Below, one piece after another: positions 24,493-33,334 of a stretch of DNA of 64,000 nt; position 1 is the stretch's first letter; every line of letters begins with the position of its first letter. Origin of the DNA: Dongia_B sp964406155 (lineage in GTDB: Bacteria > Pseudomonadota > Alphaproteobacteria > Dongiales > Dongiaceae). Location of the stretch: assembly GCA_964406155.1 (NCBI GenBank), contig CAYOQR010000001.1, forward strand, positions 1-64,000, read 5' to 3'. Both the position numbers and the translations under genes were made by a program. Under the pieces are notes generated by a model. It had not been told where the DNA came from. It did no database searches and saw only the letters and a list, made by a program, of their open reading frames with translations.

Positions 24493-24551
24493 AGCGCGAT
24501 GCTTTCAGGTTGAAGCAGGCCTGCTTCAACCTGAAAGCTGAATCCGCCTCT
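24491..24551 (+). repeat. Hairpin repeat element E3 with a 34-bp perfect palindrome
   Basis: A 61-base element starting within the MocR TAG stop codon. Its core at 24503-24536 is a perfect 34-bp palindrome, each half reading TTTCAGGTTGAAGCAGG and its complement, with no spacer. The ends AGAGCGCGATGC and GCTGAATCCGCCTCT match E1 and E2. No T-run follows, so it is not a standard terminator. Confidence 0.92.
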
Positions 24552-24617
24552 AGCAATTTGAACCGGTAATCCCCCAAATAAGGGACCGGATCTTCATAGG
24601 TGGAGGGGAGCCACTGC

Positions 24618-25349
24618 ATGGCCACAACGACGACAACGGCAGGTGAAATATCCCGTCGCGGCGAGATTTGGCACGGCCTGTGCGACACGTTTCCGATGAT
24701 GGTCGGGGCCCTCCCCTTCGGCGTCATTTTCGGCACGCTCGGCATCGCCCAGGGCTTCACGCCGCTGCAGGTGATGAGCATGTCGATCTTTGTCTTCTCC
24801 GGCTCGGCGCAATTCATCGCCGTCGGCCTGGTCGCCACCAAGGCAGCCCTCTGGGTCATCCTCGCCGCCACCTTCATCATCAATCTGCGGCATCTGCTCT
24901 ATGCGGCCAATCTGGTCGCCCATGTCCGCCACCTGCCGCAATACTGGCGCTTCCCCCTCGCCGCCCTGCTGACCGATGAAACCTTCGCGGTGATGGACCT
25001 GCGCTACCGTGAACGCGGCTCCGCGCGCTACGCCCACTGGTTCTACCTCGCCTCCTGCATCGGCATGTGGATCAACTGGAACTTCTGGACCCTGATCGGC
25101 GTGCTGGTCGGCCGCAGTTTTCCGAATGTCCAGGCCTGGGGCCTCGAATTCGCCATGGTCGCCACTTTCATCGGCATCGTCGTGCCGGGATTGAAGACGC
25201 CGCCCTTCTGGGCCGCCGCGATGACCGCCGGCCTCGTCGCCACCCTGCTGCATCACCTCGCTTATCAGAGCGGCTTGATGCTGGGCGCGCTAGCCGGCGT
25301 TGCGGTCGGCCTCGTCCTGGATCTCAGAAGGAAACCGATCCATGCCTGA
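24618..25349 (+). CDS. azlC: AzlC-family branched-chain amino-acid exporter, large subunit
   Basis: A 243-residue membrane protein with the AzlC signature: GALPFGVIFGTLGIAQGFTP, SIFVFSGSAQFIAVGLV, INLRHLLYAANL and the charged TDETFAVMDLRYR loop. With AzlD it forms a two-component exporter (LIV-E family) that removes branched-chain or related amino acids. ATG 24618 has GGAGGGG about 9 bases upstream. It lies 125 bases after the MocR regulator on the same strand with repeat E3 between, and its last 8 bases overlap azlD. Confidence 0.92.
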   Translation: MATTTTTAGEISRRGEIWHGLCDTFPMMVGALPFGVIFGTLGIAQGFTPLQVMSMSIFVFSGSAQFIAVGLVATKAALWVILAATFIINLRHLLYAANLVAHVRHLPQYWRFPLAALLTDETFAVMDLRYRERGSARYAHWFYLASCIGMWINWNFWTLIGVLVGRSFPNVQAWGLEFAMVATFIGIVVPGLKTPPFWAAAMTAGLVATLLHHLAYQSGLMLGALAGVAVGLVLDLRRKPIHA

Positions 25350-25686
25350 CGCCACCCAGGACCTCTCGATCCCGCTGCTGATCCTCGGCATGGCGTTGAT
25401 CAATCTCTGCATCCGCTGGCCGGTTTTCCTGCTGGCCGATCGCTTCCGCTTTCCACCGCTGATCGAGCGCGCTCTAGCTTTCGTGCCGGCCGCCGTGCTG
25501 ACGGCGATCATCGTTCCCATGGTCGTCTTCCCGCATGGCGGCACAGCCCAGCTCGACTGGCGCAATCCCTATCTGCTGGCAGCCGTGTTCACCGCGCTGG
25601 TCAGCTATTTCGGCCGCAACCTGCTTGCCACCATCATCCTCGGCATGGGCGCCTTTCTGCTGCTGCGCTGGTGGTTCGGCGGCTGA
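25342..25686 (+). CDS. azlD: AzlD-family exporter small subunit
   Basis: A 114-residue, four-helix membrane protein typical of AzlD: INLCIRWPVFLLADRFRFPPLIERALAFVPAAVLTAIIVP. It overlaps azlC by 8 bases, a sign of translational coupling and 1:1 assembly. The start at 25342 is fixed by the overlap and by a preceding GAAGGAAA. A strong bidirectional terminator follows. Confidence 0.92.
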   Translation: MPDATQDLSIPLLILGMALINLCIRWPVFLLADRFRFPPLIERALAFVPAAVLTAIIVPMVVFPHGGTAQLDWRNPYLLAAVFTALVSYFGRNLLATIILGMGAFLLLRWWFGG

Positions 25687-25700
25687 AGTGAAGACAAAAA

Positions 25701-25731
25701 ATCACCCCGGCAACCTGGTTGCCGGGGTGAT
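25701..25731. terminator. Bidirectional terminator between azlD and glmM
   Basis: ATCACCCCGGCAAC (25701-25714) pairs perfectly with GTTGCCGGGGTGAT (25718-25731), with A-rich sequence on its left and TCTTCT on its right. It sits between converging genes and can stop transcription from either side. Confidence 0.92.
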
Positions 25732-25755
25732 CTTCTGAGATGCGATATCTGACGA

Positions 25756-27111
25756 TTACACGCTGGCGGCTTCCACCGCCTTGACGATCTCGCCGACCAC
25801 GGTGGCGACCAATTTCTCATCCTCGCCCTCGGCCATGACTCGGATCAACGGCTCGGTGCCGGATTTGCGGATCAGCACGCGGCCGCTGCCATTGAGCCGC
25901 GCCTCGCCGGCGGCAATAGCCTGCTGGACACTGTCCGCTTCCAAAGGTGCCTGGCCGGCCTGATAGCGGACATTCTTCAGGAGCTGCGGCAAGGGTGCGA
26001 ACAGGCGCCCGGCCTCGCTGGCCGGCCGTTCCGCTGCCACCAGGACCGAGAGGACCTGCAAGGCCGCAAGCAGGCCGTCGCCGGTCGTCGCATGATCGCT
26101 GAGGATGATATGGCCGGACTGCTCGCCGCCGATATTGTGGCCACGCCGGCGCATTTCCTCCAGCACATAGCGGTCGCCCACCGGCGTGCGGATAAGAGAA
26201 AGACCGAGGCTGGTGAGGAAACGTTCCAGGCCCAGATTGGACATCACGGTGGCGCAGATGCCGCCGCCGCTGAGCCGGCCGGATTTATGCCAGGACGCGG
26301 CGATCAGCGCCATCAACTGGTCGCCGTCCAGAAGCTGCCCCTTCTCATCGGCGACGATCACCCGGTCGGCGTCGCCATCGAGCGCGATCCCGAGATCGGC
26401 GCCGTGATCCAGCACCGCCTGCTGCATGGTGCGGGTATGCACCGCGCCGCAATTCTCGTTGATATTCGTGCCGTTGGGTTCGCAGGCGATCTCGATCACC
26501 TCGGCACCCAGTTCCCAGAGCACCGTCGGCGCCACTTTATAGGCGGCTCCATTGGCGCAATCGATCACGACCTTCAGCCCGTCCAGGCTCTGCCCCTTGG
26601 GGAAGCTCGCCTTGACGAATTCCATATAGCGGCCCGGCGCGTCGTCGATACGCTTGGCGCGGCCGAGCTGCGCCGAGGGAGCGAGGCCGGCAGCGAGATC
26701 GTTGCCCTCCAGGCGCTGCTCGATCTCCATCTCGATCTCGTCCGAGAGCTTGTAGCCATCGGGCCCGAACAGTTTGATGCCGTTATCGGCGAAGGGATTA
26801 TGCGAAGCCGAAATCATCACACCGAGATCGGCGCGCATCGAACGCGTCAGGCTGGCCACGGCCGGTGTCGGCATCGGGCCCAGCAACAGCACGTCCATGC
26901 CCATGGAAAGAAAGCCGGAGGTGAGCGCCGTTTCCAGCATATAGCCGGAGAGGCGCGTATCCTTGCCGATGATCACCCGGTGGCGATGCTCGCCACGGGT
27001 GAAATGCGCTCCCGCCGCCAGCGCCAGTTTCAAGGCGGTCAAGGCGGTAATCGGCTCGGCATTCGCAAGGCCGCGAATGCCATCGGTTCCAAACAGTTTC
27101 CGCGTCATCAT
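25756..27111 (-). CDS. glmM: Phosphoglucosamine mutase
   Basis: About 450 residues of the alpha-D-phosphohexomutase family. The catalytic phospho-Ser lies in MISASHNPFADNGIK (Ser102 counting from MTRKLFG), the metal-binding loop is DGDADRV, and the sugar loop is GGEQSGH. It opens with RKLFGTDGIRG as GlmM does. It converts glucosamine-6-phosphate to glucosamine-1-phosphate for UDP-GlcNAc, feeding peptidoglycan and LPS. It is last in the folP-glmM run, a common alphaproteobacterial and enterobacterial order. Two tandem ATG codons begin the gene. Confidence 0.97.
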   Translation of the reverse strand: MMTRKLFGTDGIRGLANAEPITALTALKLALAAGAHFTRGEHRHRVIIGKDTRLSGYMLETALTSGFLSMGMDVLLLGPMPTPAVASLTRSMRADLGVMISASHNPFADNGIKLFGPDGYKLSDEIEMEIEQRLEGNDLAAGLAPSAQLGRAKRIDDAPGRYMEFVKASFPKGQSLDGLKVVIDCANGAAYKVAPTVLWELGAEVIEIACEPNGTNINENCGAVHTRTMQQAVLDHGADLGIALDGDADRVIVADEKGQLLDGDQLMALIAASWHKSGRLSGGGICATVMSNLGLERFLTSLGLSLIRTPVGDRYVLEEMRRRGHNIGGEQSGHIILSDHATTGDGLLAALQVLSVLVAAERPASEAGRLFAPLPQLLKNVRYQAGQAPLEADSVQQAIAAGEARLNGSGRVLIRKSGTEPLIRVMAEGEDEKLVATVVGEIVKAVEAASV

Positions 27112-27167
27112 CTATCCCGTTATCTGTCCGAACTGTCGAGCCCCGGCGTCACTGGTACAATTAGATA

Positions 27168-28247
27168 TCAACTTGCAATGGCCTGCCAAATCATAATCGC
27201 CTGACGGGTTTCGGCCACATCATGCACCCGGAGGATCTGCACGCCGCGATCCAGCCCGGCGAGGCCGGCCGCCAGCGATCCGGGCAGCCGCTCCTTCGGC
27301 GGTTCCTTGCGGTTCAACCGGCCGATGAAACTCTTGCGGGAGACGCCCAGCGTCACGGAACAACCAAATTGCTGAAAAGCCGCCAGTTCATTCATCAGCA
27401 GCATATTATGCGCATCGTTCTTGCCAAAGCCGATGCCGGGATCGAGCGACACCTTGTCGGCCGCGACACCCAGGTTCTGCAGTACCGCCAGCCGCTGGTG
27501 GAAATAATCGAGGAGATCGAGCGTCGCATCGGCGTAATGCGGCTCGTGCTGCATGGTCCGAGGCTCACCCTGCATATGCATCAGCACGAGATCGGCGCCG
27601 CTGGCCGCCGCCGTCTTCTGGCTGTCGGGATCGCCGGTCAGCGCCGTGACGTCGTTGATGATCCTGGCACCGGCCGCGACCGCCGCGGCCATCACCGCGG
27701 CATGCCGTGTATCAACGGAAACCGTGGCACCCTTCTCCGCCAAAGCGCGGATCACCGGCACGACGCGACGCGCCTCTTCCTCGGCTGAAATTTCCAGCGA
27801 TCCCGGTCGCGTCGATTCACCGCCGATATCGAGAATATCCGCACCGGCCGTCAGCAATTGCTCGCCGAAGGCAATAGCGCTGGCGGTATCGGCGTGGTCG
27901 CCGCCATCGGAGAAACTATCCGGCGTCACATTGATGATGCCCATGATCGCCGGGCGTCGAAGATCGAAACCGGCCCAGGGCTTGCGCGGCGCGCCCAGGG
28001 CCGCGAGCTGAGCCGGTGCCGCGGCTTCCGCCTGGGCCAGCGACAGGACCCGGCGCGTTCCGCTGCCATCGGCAGCACGGGAAAGTTGCGTCACCAGGGC
28101 AAAGGCGAGCGATCCGCCTGCCAGTGGCCGCGCCTCACCCGCCGCCACGGCCCGCGCGGCACCGGAGCCGTTCAGCAGGCCGCCCGGAATGAGATAGGAA
28201 GACGCCACCCTTGCTTGCTCCCGTCTTGCTGCATCTGCGCCCCTCAT
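27168..28247 (-). CDS. folP: Dihydropteroate synthase
   Basis: About 359 residues. The TIM-barrel core carries MGIINVTPDSFSDGG, DIGGESTRPGS, SVDTRHAAV, INDVTAL, LMHMQG and LGVSRKSFIG, all pterin or pABA binding elements. It condenses pABA with hydroxymethyl-dihydropterin pyrophosphate in folate synthesis and is the sulfonamide target. The N-terminal 90 residues are an extension seen in many alphaproteobacterial FolP proteins and not needed for catalysis. It is followed by glmM after about 55 bases and preceded by ftsH, from which a terminator separates it. Confidence 0.96.
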   Translation of the reverse strand: MRGADAARREQARVASSYLIPGGLLNGSGAARAVAAGEARPLAGGSLAFALVTQLSRAADGSGTRRVLSLAQAEAAAPAQLAALGAPRKPWAGFDLRRPAIMGIINVTPDSFSDGGDHADTASAIAFGEQLLTAGADILDIGGESTRPGSLEISAEEEARRVVPVIRALAEKGATVSVDTRHAAVMAAAVAAGARIINDVTALTGDPDSQKTAAASGADLVLMHMQGEPRTMQHEPHYADATLDLLDYFHQRLAVLQNLGVAADKVSLDPGIGFGKNDAHNMLLMNELAAFQQFGCSVTLGVSRKSFIGRLNRKEPPKERLPGSLAAGLAGLDRGVQILRVHDVAETRQAIMIWQAIAS

Positions 28248-28268
28248 ATCGCTTCGACGGAAAAAGCG

Positions 28269-28292
28269 AAAGCCCCGCCGAGGCGGGGCTTT
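28269..28292 (-). terminator. ftsH terminator
   Basis: AAAGCCCCGCC (28269-28279) pairs perfectly with GGCGGGGCTTT (28282-28292). On the minus strand it is followed by CGCTTTTT. It separates ftsH from folP, so folP probably needs its own promoter or read-through. Confidence 0.88.
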
Positions 28293-28335
28293 GCTTGATC
28301 ACAGATTTGTCCTGCCAAGGTACCGGCCGGAAGGA

Positions 28336-30258
28336 TCAGGCCCCCGGCTGAGGCTTCGGTTCGAACCCGCCGCCGGCCTGCGGCTTTCCGACTGTCGACC
28401 CGCTGGTGGGGATCGAGGAACGGGGCCGGCTGGCGCTGGCATCCTTGCCGTCATTGCGGCGGATTTCGTCACCGTTCAGCAGGGCCTTCACCTCGTCGCC
28501 GCTCAAGGTCTCATATTCGACCAAGGCCTTGGCAACCCGATGCAGGGCATCGATGTTGCGCGCGAGAATCTCGCGGCAGCGCGTTTCACCCTCCTCCACC
28601 AGACGGCGGATCTCTTCGTCGATCTGCCGCGCGGTATCCTCGGAGATATTCTTGCGCTGGGTCACGGAATGGCCGAGGAACACTTCTTCCTCGTTTTCCG
28701 AATAACGCAGCGGCCCAAGGCGATCGCTCATGCCGAACTCGGTGACCATGCGCCTGGCCATGTTGGTGGCCTGGCGGATATCGTCAGCCGCGCCGGTATT
28801 GAGGTGCTGTTCACCGTAGATCAACTGCTCGGCGATCCGGCCGCCGAAGCACATGGCGATGCGGCTTTCCATCCAGGTCTTGGAATAGGAGTGCCGATCC
28901 TTCTCGGGCAACGGCATGGTGACGCCCAGCGCGCGACCGCGCGGAATGATCGTCACCTTATGCAGCGGATCGAATTCCGGCACTTCCAGATTGACGATGG
29001 CATGGCCGGCCTCGTGATAGGCGGTCGCCAGTTTCTCGTCATCCGACATGGCCATGGAGCGGCGCTCGGCGCCCATGATGACCTTGTCCTTGGCCTGCTC
29101 GAAATCGAGCATGGTGACAACCCGCTTGCCCTGGCGCGCAGCCAGCAAGGCAGCCTCGTTCACCAGATTGGCAAGATCGGCGCCGGAAAAGCCGGGCGTG
29201 CCGCGGGCGATGGTGCGGGCATCCACGTCGGGCGCCAGGGGCACCTTGCGCATATGCACCTTCAGGATGTGCTCGCGGCCATTGATGTCCGGATTCGGCA
29301 CGGTGATCTGGCGGTCGAAGCGGCCGGGACGCAGCAGTGCCGGGTCGAGCACGTCCGGACGGTTGGTCGCGGCAATGAGGATGACACCCTCATTGGCCTC
29401 GAAGCCGTCCATCTCGACCAGCAACTGGTTCAGGGTCTGCTCGCGCTCGTCATTGCCGCCGCCGAGACCGGCGCCGCGATGACGGCCCACCGCATCGATT
29501 TCGTCGATGAAGATGATGCAGGGGGCGTTCTTCTTGCCCTGTTCGAACATGTCGCGGACGCGGCTGGCGCCGACACCGACGAACATTTCGACGAAGTCCG
29601 AACCGGAAATGGTGAAGAAGGGCACATTCGCTTCGCCGGCAATGGCGCGGGCCAGCAGCGTCTTACCGGTACCCGGAGGGCCGACCAGGAGACAGCCCTT
29701 CGGAATCTTGCCGCCGAGGCGCTGGAACTTCTGCGGATCGCGCAGGAATTCGACAATCTCCTCAAGCTCGCCCTTGGCTTCCTCGATGCCGGCGACGTCA
29801 TCGAAGGTGACGCGGCCCTGGCGCTCGGTCAGCAGGCGCGCTCGCGACTTGCCGAAGCCCATGGCCTTGCCGCCATTGGATTGCATCTGCCGCATGAAGA
29901 AGATCCAGACGCCGACCAGGAACAGGATCGGACCCCATTGCGCCAGCAGATACAGGAAGGTGTTGCCCTCCTCCGCCGGTGCCGCCTTGATCACGACGCC
30001 CTTGCCACGCAGGGCATCGACCAGCTTGGGATCCTGGGGCGCGTAAGTCGAGAAATCGCGGCCGCCTTCAAGATGGCCGGTGATGTCCTGACCGCGGATG
30101 GTCACGTCCTTCACCTGGCCGTCATTGACGGCGCTGAGGAAGGCCGAATAATCCATCGCCTGCTGATCGCGGCTCGAATTGTACTGGAACATCTGGAAGA
30201 GAACCGCCAGCAGCACCAGAATGGCAACCCAGATCAATAGGTTCTTGCCGATATTCAC
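28336..30258 (-). CDS. ftsH: ATP-dependent zinc metalloprotease FtsH
   Basis: A 640-residue inner-membrane AAA+ protease. Two membrane helices (about 7-25 and 108-123) flank a short periplasmic domain. Walker A GPPGTGKT is at 193-200, Walker B IIFIDEID at 248-255, then the second region of homology, and the zinc site HEAGH at 415-419. It degrades misfolded membrane proteins and, in many proteobacteria, RpoH and LpxC. The C-terminus is Pro/Gly-rich and disordered. It follows tilS by about 150 bases and ends at a strong terminator. Confidence 0.98.
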   Translation of the reverse strand: MNIGKNLLIWVAILVLLAVLFQMFQYNSSRDQQAMDYSAFLSAVNDGQVKDVTIRGQDITGHLEGGRDFSTYAPQDPKLVDALRGKGVVIKAAPAEEGNTFLYLLAQWGPILFLVGVWIFFMRQMQSNGGKAMGFGKSRARLLTERQGRVTFDDVAGIEEAKGELEEIVEFLRDPQKFQRLGGKIPKGCLLVGPPGTGKTLLARAIAGEANVPFFTISGSDFVEMFVGVGASRVRDMFEQGKKNAPCIIFIDEIDAVGRHRGAGLGGGNDEREQTLNQLLVEMDGFEANEGVILIAATNRPDVLDPALLRPGRFDRQITVPNPDINGREHILKVHMRKVPLAPDVDARTIARGTPGFSGADLANLVNEAALLAARQGKRVVTMLDFEQAKDKVIMGAERRSMAMSDDEKLATAYHEAGHAIVNLEVPEFDPLHKVTIIPRGRALGVTMPLPEKDRHSYSKTWMESRIAMCFGGRIAEQLIYGEQHLNTGAADDIRQATNMARRMVTEFGMSDRLGPLRYSENEEEVFLGHSVTQRKNISEDTARQIDEEIRRLVEEGETRCREILARNIDALHRVAKALVEYETLSGDEVKALLNGDEIRRNDGKDASASRPRSSIPTSGSTVGKPQAGGGFEPKPQPGA

Positions 30259-30405
30259 GTCGCGTTCCTCGTCCTCTTCCTGTTACCCCGGCCCGGCAAA
30301 TCCTTGCCCGCCGGCCTGGGTCGCATCAATCCTGAAATCATTACATAAAGCGTTTCGGCCGGCTTAGCCACCAATCCGGTTTCGCACTCAATCACATGAT
30401 CTCAA

Positions 30406-31908
30406 TTACATAGTGTGCTTTGCCGGGATAACAACTGTAAAGCCGCAAGATGTGGCCGGCCAGTTGGGCAAAAATGCCACATTCAGTGTATAGGGGCCAT
30501 GCGAATTCTCGCCCGCGACGTCTTGTCCGGGCACTATCCTTTGTCCGATTTCCGGCTGTCCGCAATCTGACCCTTGACGAAGGTCGTATCCGCTGCCGGA
30601 TCGGGCGATTAGGGGCCAGATGATCCGGGGCCAGCCAACCAAGTCCCGCCCCCGCCACAATCCCGGCAAGGCCTGTCGCGCCCGCAATGGCACATCAGCG
30701 AGATGGGGCGGTACAGGACGATTGGCAAGACCCCATTCGCCCAGCGCCGCCACGGTAAGGTTTGCAGGGGCGGAACTCCCGCCCAGTACATCGTTAAGGC
30801 CTAAATCGTTAACGGCAACTCGCGGCACGTCCAGTTCCACGCGGTACCGGCCGTCCCAATGGCAGGCCTCGCCCGGCTCGATCGGCAGCGGTCCGGCGCA
30901 GGCGGCTGCCTCGCGATAGAGCCGCAGCAGACCGCCGCGCCAATCAAGAATGCAACCACCCAGGGTAAAGCTCCCCCGCGCCGAAGCGATCAGCCGGCCA
31001 TAGGCGGTTGCCAGAAGCGCCGGGGCCGACGTGAAGGGATCAGGCCCGATCAGCCGCAGCAGATCGCGCAGCACTTGAAAAGCGGTTTCCTGTGGCATCT
31101 CCGTCATCGCCCGCCGGTCAAGCTGTACATAGCCTGCCCCGGCAATCCGCGCATGACGCCCCAGCCAGGCCGCCGCCGACCGCTCGTTCCCGTCCCGCCG
31201 GACACCTGCCTCCACCGCCGCCGCCAGCAGGACCGGGGCGTCCTGCGCAGCGCTCGGCCGTTCACGCCATCGGACCCGCTCGAATCGGCTGGCCCGATTG
31301 CTGGGATCCTCGATCCAGGAGAGGTTGCGGGCCCGTGCCGAAGCGATCAACCGCGCCTTGGACACGGCCAGCAGAGGCCGCAACAGCCTGACGCCATCCA
31401 GCGGACGGACCGCCGGCATCGCCGCCAGGCCATAATCCGTGCTGCCATGAGCCTGGCGCATCAGATAGGTTTCCGCGAGATCATCCGCGTGATGGGCGAC
31501 GGCGAGATGCAACACGCCTTGCGCCCGGCACCAATCGGCCAGCAGTCGATAGCGCGCCTCGCGCGCCGCCTGCATCAGCCCCGTCGCGGGCTTCGCTCCA
31601 TCCCAAACCAGAATGTGATGATCGATTGCCGCGAGCCCCGCCTGCCGGCCGAGCTGCCTCGTCAATTCGGCAACGCGCCGGCATTCGGCCGCCGCTTCCG
31701 GCCGCAAGCCATGATCGACGCTGAGGACACTGAGCCGCCCGGCCTTGCCGGCAACCCAATCCGCCGTCAAAGCCGCCAAGGCCAGGCTGTCGACGCCACC
31801 AGAGACGGCGACAGCCAAATGGGGCCGTTCTTCGAACGGCCCCAGGCGCATCATGACCTGTGCAAAATCGGCAGTGGATACCGGATCAACGGAAACGGCC
31901 GGCACCAT
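30406..31908 (-). CDS. tilS: tRNA(Ile)-lysidine synthetase
   Basis: About 500 residues. The N-terminal PP-loop ATPase motif SGGVDS is at 36-41, followed by SVDHGLRPEA, AREARYRLL and AHHADDLAETYLMR, a typical TilS core. It places lysidine on the CAU anticodon of tRNA-Ile2 and is essential for AUA reading. The C-terminal 180 residues are less conserved; the final 60 look basic and atypical but stay in frame. The tilS-ftsH order is widely conserved. It lies 29 bases after cpoB. Confidence 0.93.
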   Translation of the reverse strand: MVPAVSVDPVSTADFAQVMMRLGPFEERPHLAVAVSGGVDSLALAALTADWVAGKAGRLSVLSVDHGLRPEAAAECRRVAELTRQLGRQAGLAAIDHHILVWDGAKPATGLMQAAREARYRLLADWCRAQGVLHLAVAHHADDLAETYLMRQAHGSTDYGLAAMPAVRPLDGVRLLRPLLAVSKARLIASARARNLSWIEDPSNRASRFERVRWRERPSAAQDAPVLLAAAVEAGVRRDGNERSAAAWLGRHARIAGAGYVQLDRRAMTEMPQETAFQVLRDLLRLIGPDPFTSAPALLATAYGRLIASARGSFTLGGCILDWRGGLLRLYREAAACAGPLPIEPGEACHWDGRYRVELDVPRVAVNDLGLNDVLGGSSAPANLTVAALGEWGLANRPVPPHLADVPLRARQALPGLWRGRDLVGWPRIIWPLIARSGSGYDLRQGSDCGQPEIGQRIVPGQDVAGENSHGPYTLNVAFLPNWPATSCGFTVVIPAKHTM

Positions 31909-31937
31909 CTCAGATGCCGCCCCTCACGTCATAACGA

Positions 31938-33017
31938 TCAGGAGCAGCCAAACCGCTGCTTCGCCCGCGCGGAGCGATCCTTGATCGCCTCGGTGGCATC
32001 GGGATACTTCTTGTCGAGCTGCTTCAGGGCGACGCAGGCATTGTCCTTCTGGCCGTTCTGTCCCAGCGACATGCCGAGCTTCAGCAGGTTATCCGCCGCC
32101 TTCGAGCTGTTCGGATATTTCTGGTAGCCTTCGGCGAAGGCCACTGCCGCGCTCTTGAAGTCCTTGCGCGCATAATAGGTTTCCCCAAGCCAGTACTGGG
32201 CGTTGCCGGCCAGGGGATCGCTCGGATGATCCTTGACGAAGGATTTCAACGCCACTTCCGCTTCCGGATACTGGCCCTTCTGCAGCAGGCCGATCGCATA
32301 TTCGTATTGCTCGCGCGGCGTCTCGCCCGGCAGCACGATGTTGTTGCCAAGATTGGTGTTGGCCGTCGTCGACTTGCCGCCGGCCGCAGCCGCGGCCGCT
32401 TCAGCCGCACCCGCCGGCGCCTGCGGCAGATTGGCCGCCTGTTCCGACGTCAGCGTACCGAGGACATTGGGCTGACCCGAAGCCGACGGCGGGTTGGCGC
32501 CCGTATTGTTCGACCCGGCATTGTTCGATCCACCATTGCCCGAGCCATTGGTCGCCGCGGAAGGAGCCGTACCGCCAGAGCCGAGCGCGGGATTGGCACT
32601 GCCGCTCGTGCCATTGCCGCCGGTCGCGCCGCCCTGTCCTCCATTCTGACCGGCCTGTTCCAGCGCGTTCAGACGAAATTCGTTATCCTTCTGGGCACGG
32701 TCCAATTTGTCGTTGAGATCGTTGACCTTCAATTGCAGTTGCTCGATCTGCCCCTGCAAATCCGCCATCTGCTGCTGCATCTGCTGCAGGCGGACTTCCT
32801 GCTGCGCGGCGATATCATCGGCCATCGCGGAACTGATCGGTGTCAAGCCACCCGGCAGGCCGGCTCCTGCGATGCCTGCCCCCACGATCCCGAGGGCCAC
32901 CACCGGCATCGCCAGCCAGCGACACAAAGTCGCACGCCCCTGCCTTGGGGCGTCCTGCCCCGGGACATGCCGTGCCATAAACTTCATCTCATTCGCCGTC
33001 GCCAAATACCGTGTCAT
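31938..33017 (-). CDS. cpoB: Tol-Pal cell-division coordinator CpoB (YbgF)
   Basis: About 359 residues, periplasmic. A hydrophobic signal segment (WLAMPVVALGIVGAGIAGAG) leads to a trimeric coiled coil (EVRLQQMQQQMADLQGQIEQ onward). A long low-complexity Gly/Asn/Ser linker of about 60 residues follows, then C-terminal TPR repeats (EYAIGLLQKGQYPEAEVALKS, YWLGETYYARKDFKSAAVAF). CpoB binds TolA and couples outer-membrane constriction to septal peptidoglycan synthesis. Candidate starts are 33017, 32987 and 32978; 33017 has AGGAG about 14 bases upstream. It ends the Tol cluster and precedes tilS. Confidence 0.9.
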   Translation of the reverse strand: MTRYLATANEMKFMARHVPGQDAPRQGRATLCRWLAMPVVALGIVGAGIAGAGLPGGLTPISSAMADDIAAQQEVRLQQMQQQMADLQGQIEQLQLKVNDLNDKLDRAQKDNEFRLNALEQAGQNGGQGGATGGNGTSGSANPALGSGGTAPSAATNGSGNGGSNNAGSNNTGANPPSASGQPNVLGTLTSEQAANLPQAPAGAAEAAAAAAGGKSTTANTNLGNNIVLPGETPREQYEYAIGLLQKGQYPEAEVALKSFVKDHPSDPLAGNAQYWLGETYYARKDFKSAAVAFAEGYQKYPNSSKAADNLLKLGMSLGQNGQKDNACVALKQLDKKYPDATEAIKDRSARAKQRFGCS

Positions 33018-33334
33018 GCCGTTATCACCGCTACTCCTGAGACTAAAACTGTCTCGCCCGTTCGGGGCGAAATTATGGCAAGTGACCATCCAGCTCAATA
33101 ACCCGCCGCGAAACCCGCTCCAGCCACCGGAAACGTTAAGAAAATGCCAGAGAGACTCGGTCCCAGGCAAGCCGCAGCAGCGCGCCCTGCGCCCTGGAGA
33201 TCAGATAGCCGGCTGCCGAGAACCAGCCGGAAAAGAGAAACGCCGGTGTGCCCCATCAGCACACCGGCGTTCCATCTCATTCGCACCTGATCTCAGGACA
33301 ATCGCCCTGAGCCGGGCCGTCGATCAACAGATTC
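33018..33334. other. pal-cpoB intergenic region
   Basis: This 317-base stretch holds the pal terminator (33239-33271) and, closer to cpoB, presumably the cpoB promoter. No reading frame on either strand looks like a protein. No other structure is evident. Confidence 0.6.
33239..33271 (-). terminator. pal terminator
   Basis: AACGCCGGTGTGC (33239-33251) pairs perfectly with GCACACCGGCGTT (33259-33271). On the minus strand TTTCTCTTTTCC follows. It would end the tolB-pal transcript or attenuate read-through into cpoB. Confidence 0.88.

Noticed and set aside
28360..28380. TTCGAACC-like T-arm sequence
   Set aside because: It lies in the ftsH coding end and no acceptor or anticodon stem can be built around it.
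28291..30240. A 649-residue open frame on the plus strand
   Set aside because: It is fully antisense to ftsH, whose Walker and zinc motifs are unmistakable; long antisense frames are expected in GC-rich genes.
32440..32650. Short repeats as a possible array
   Set aside because: They are the codon repeats of the CpoB Gly/Asn/Ser linker in frame, not a repeat element.
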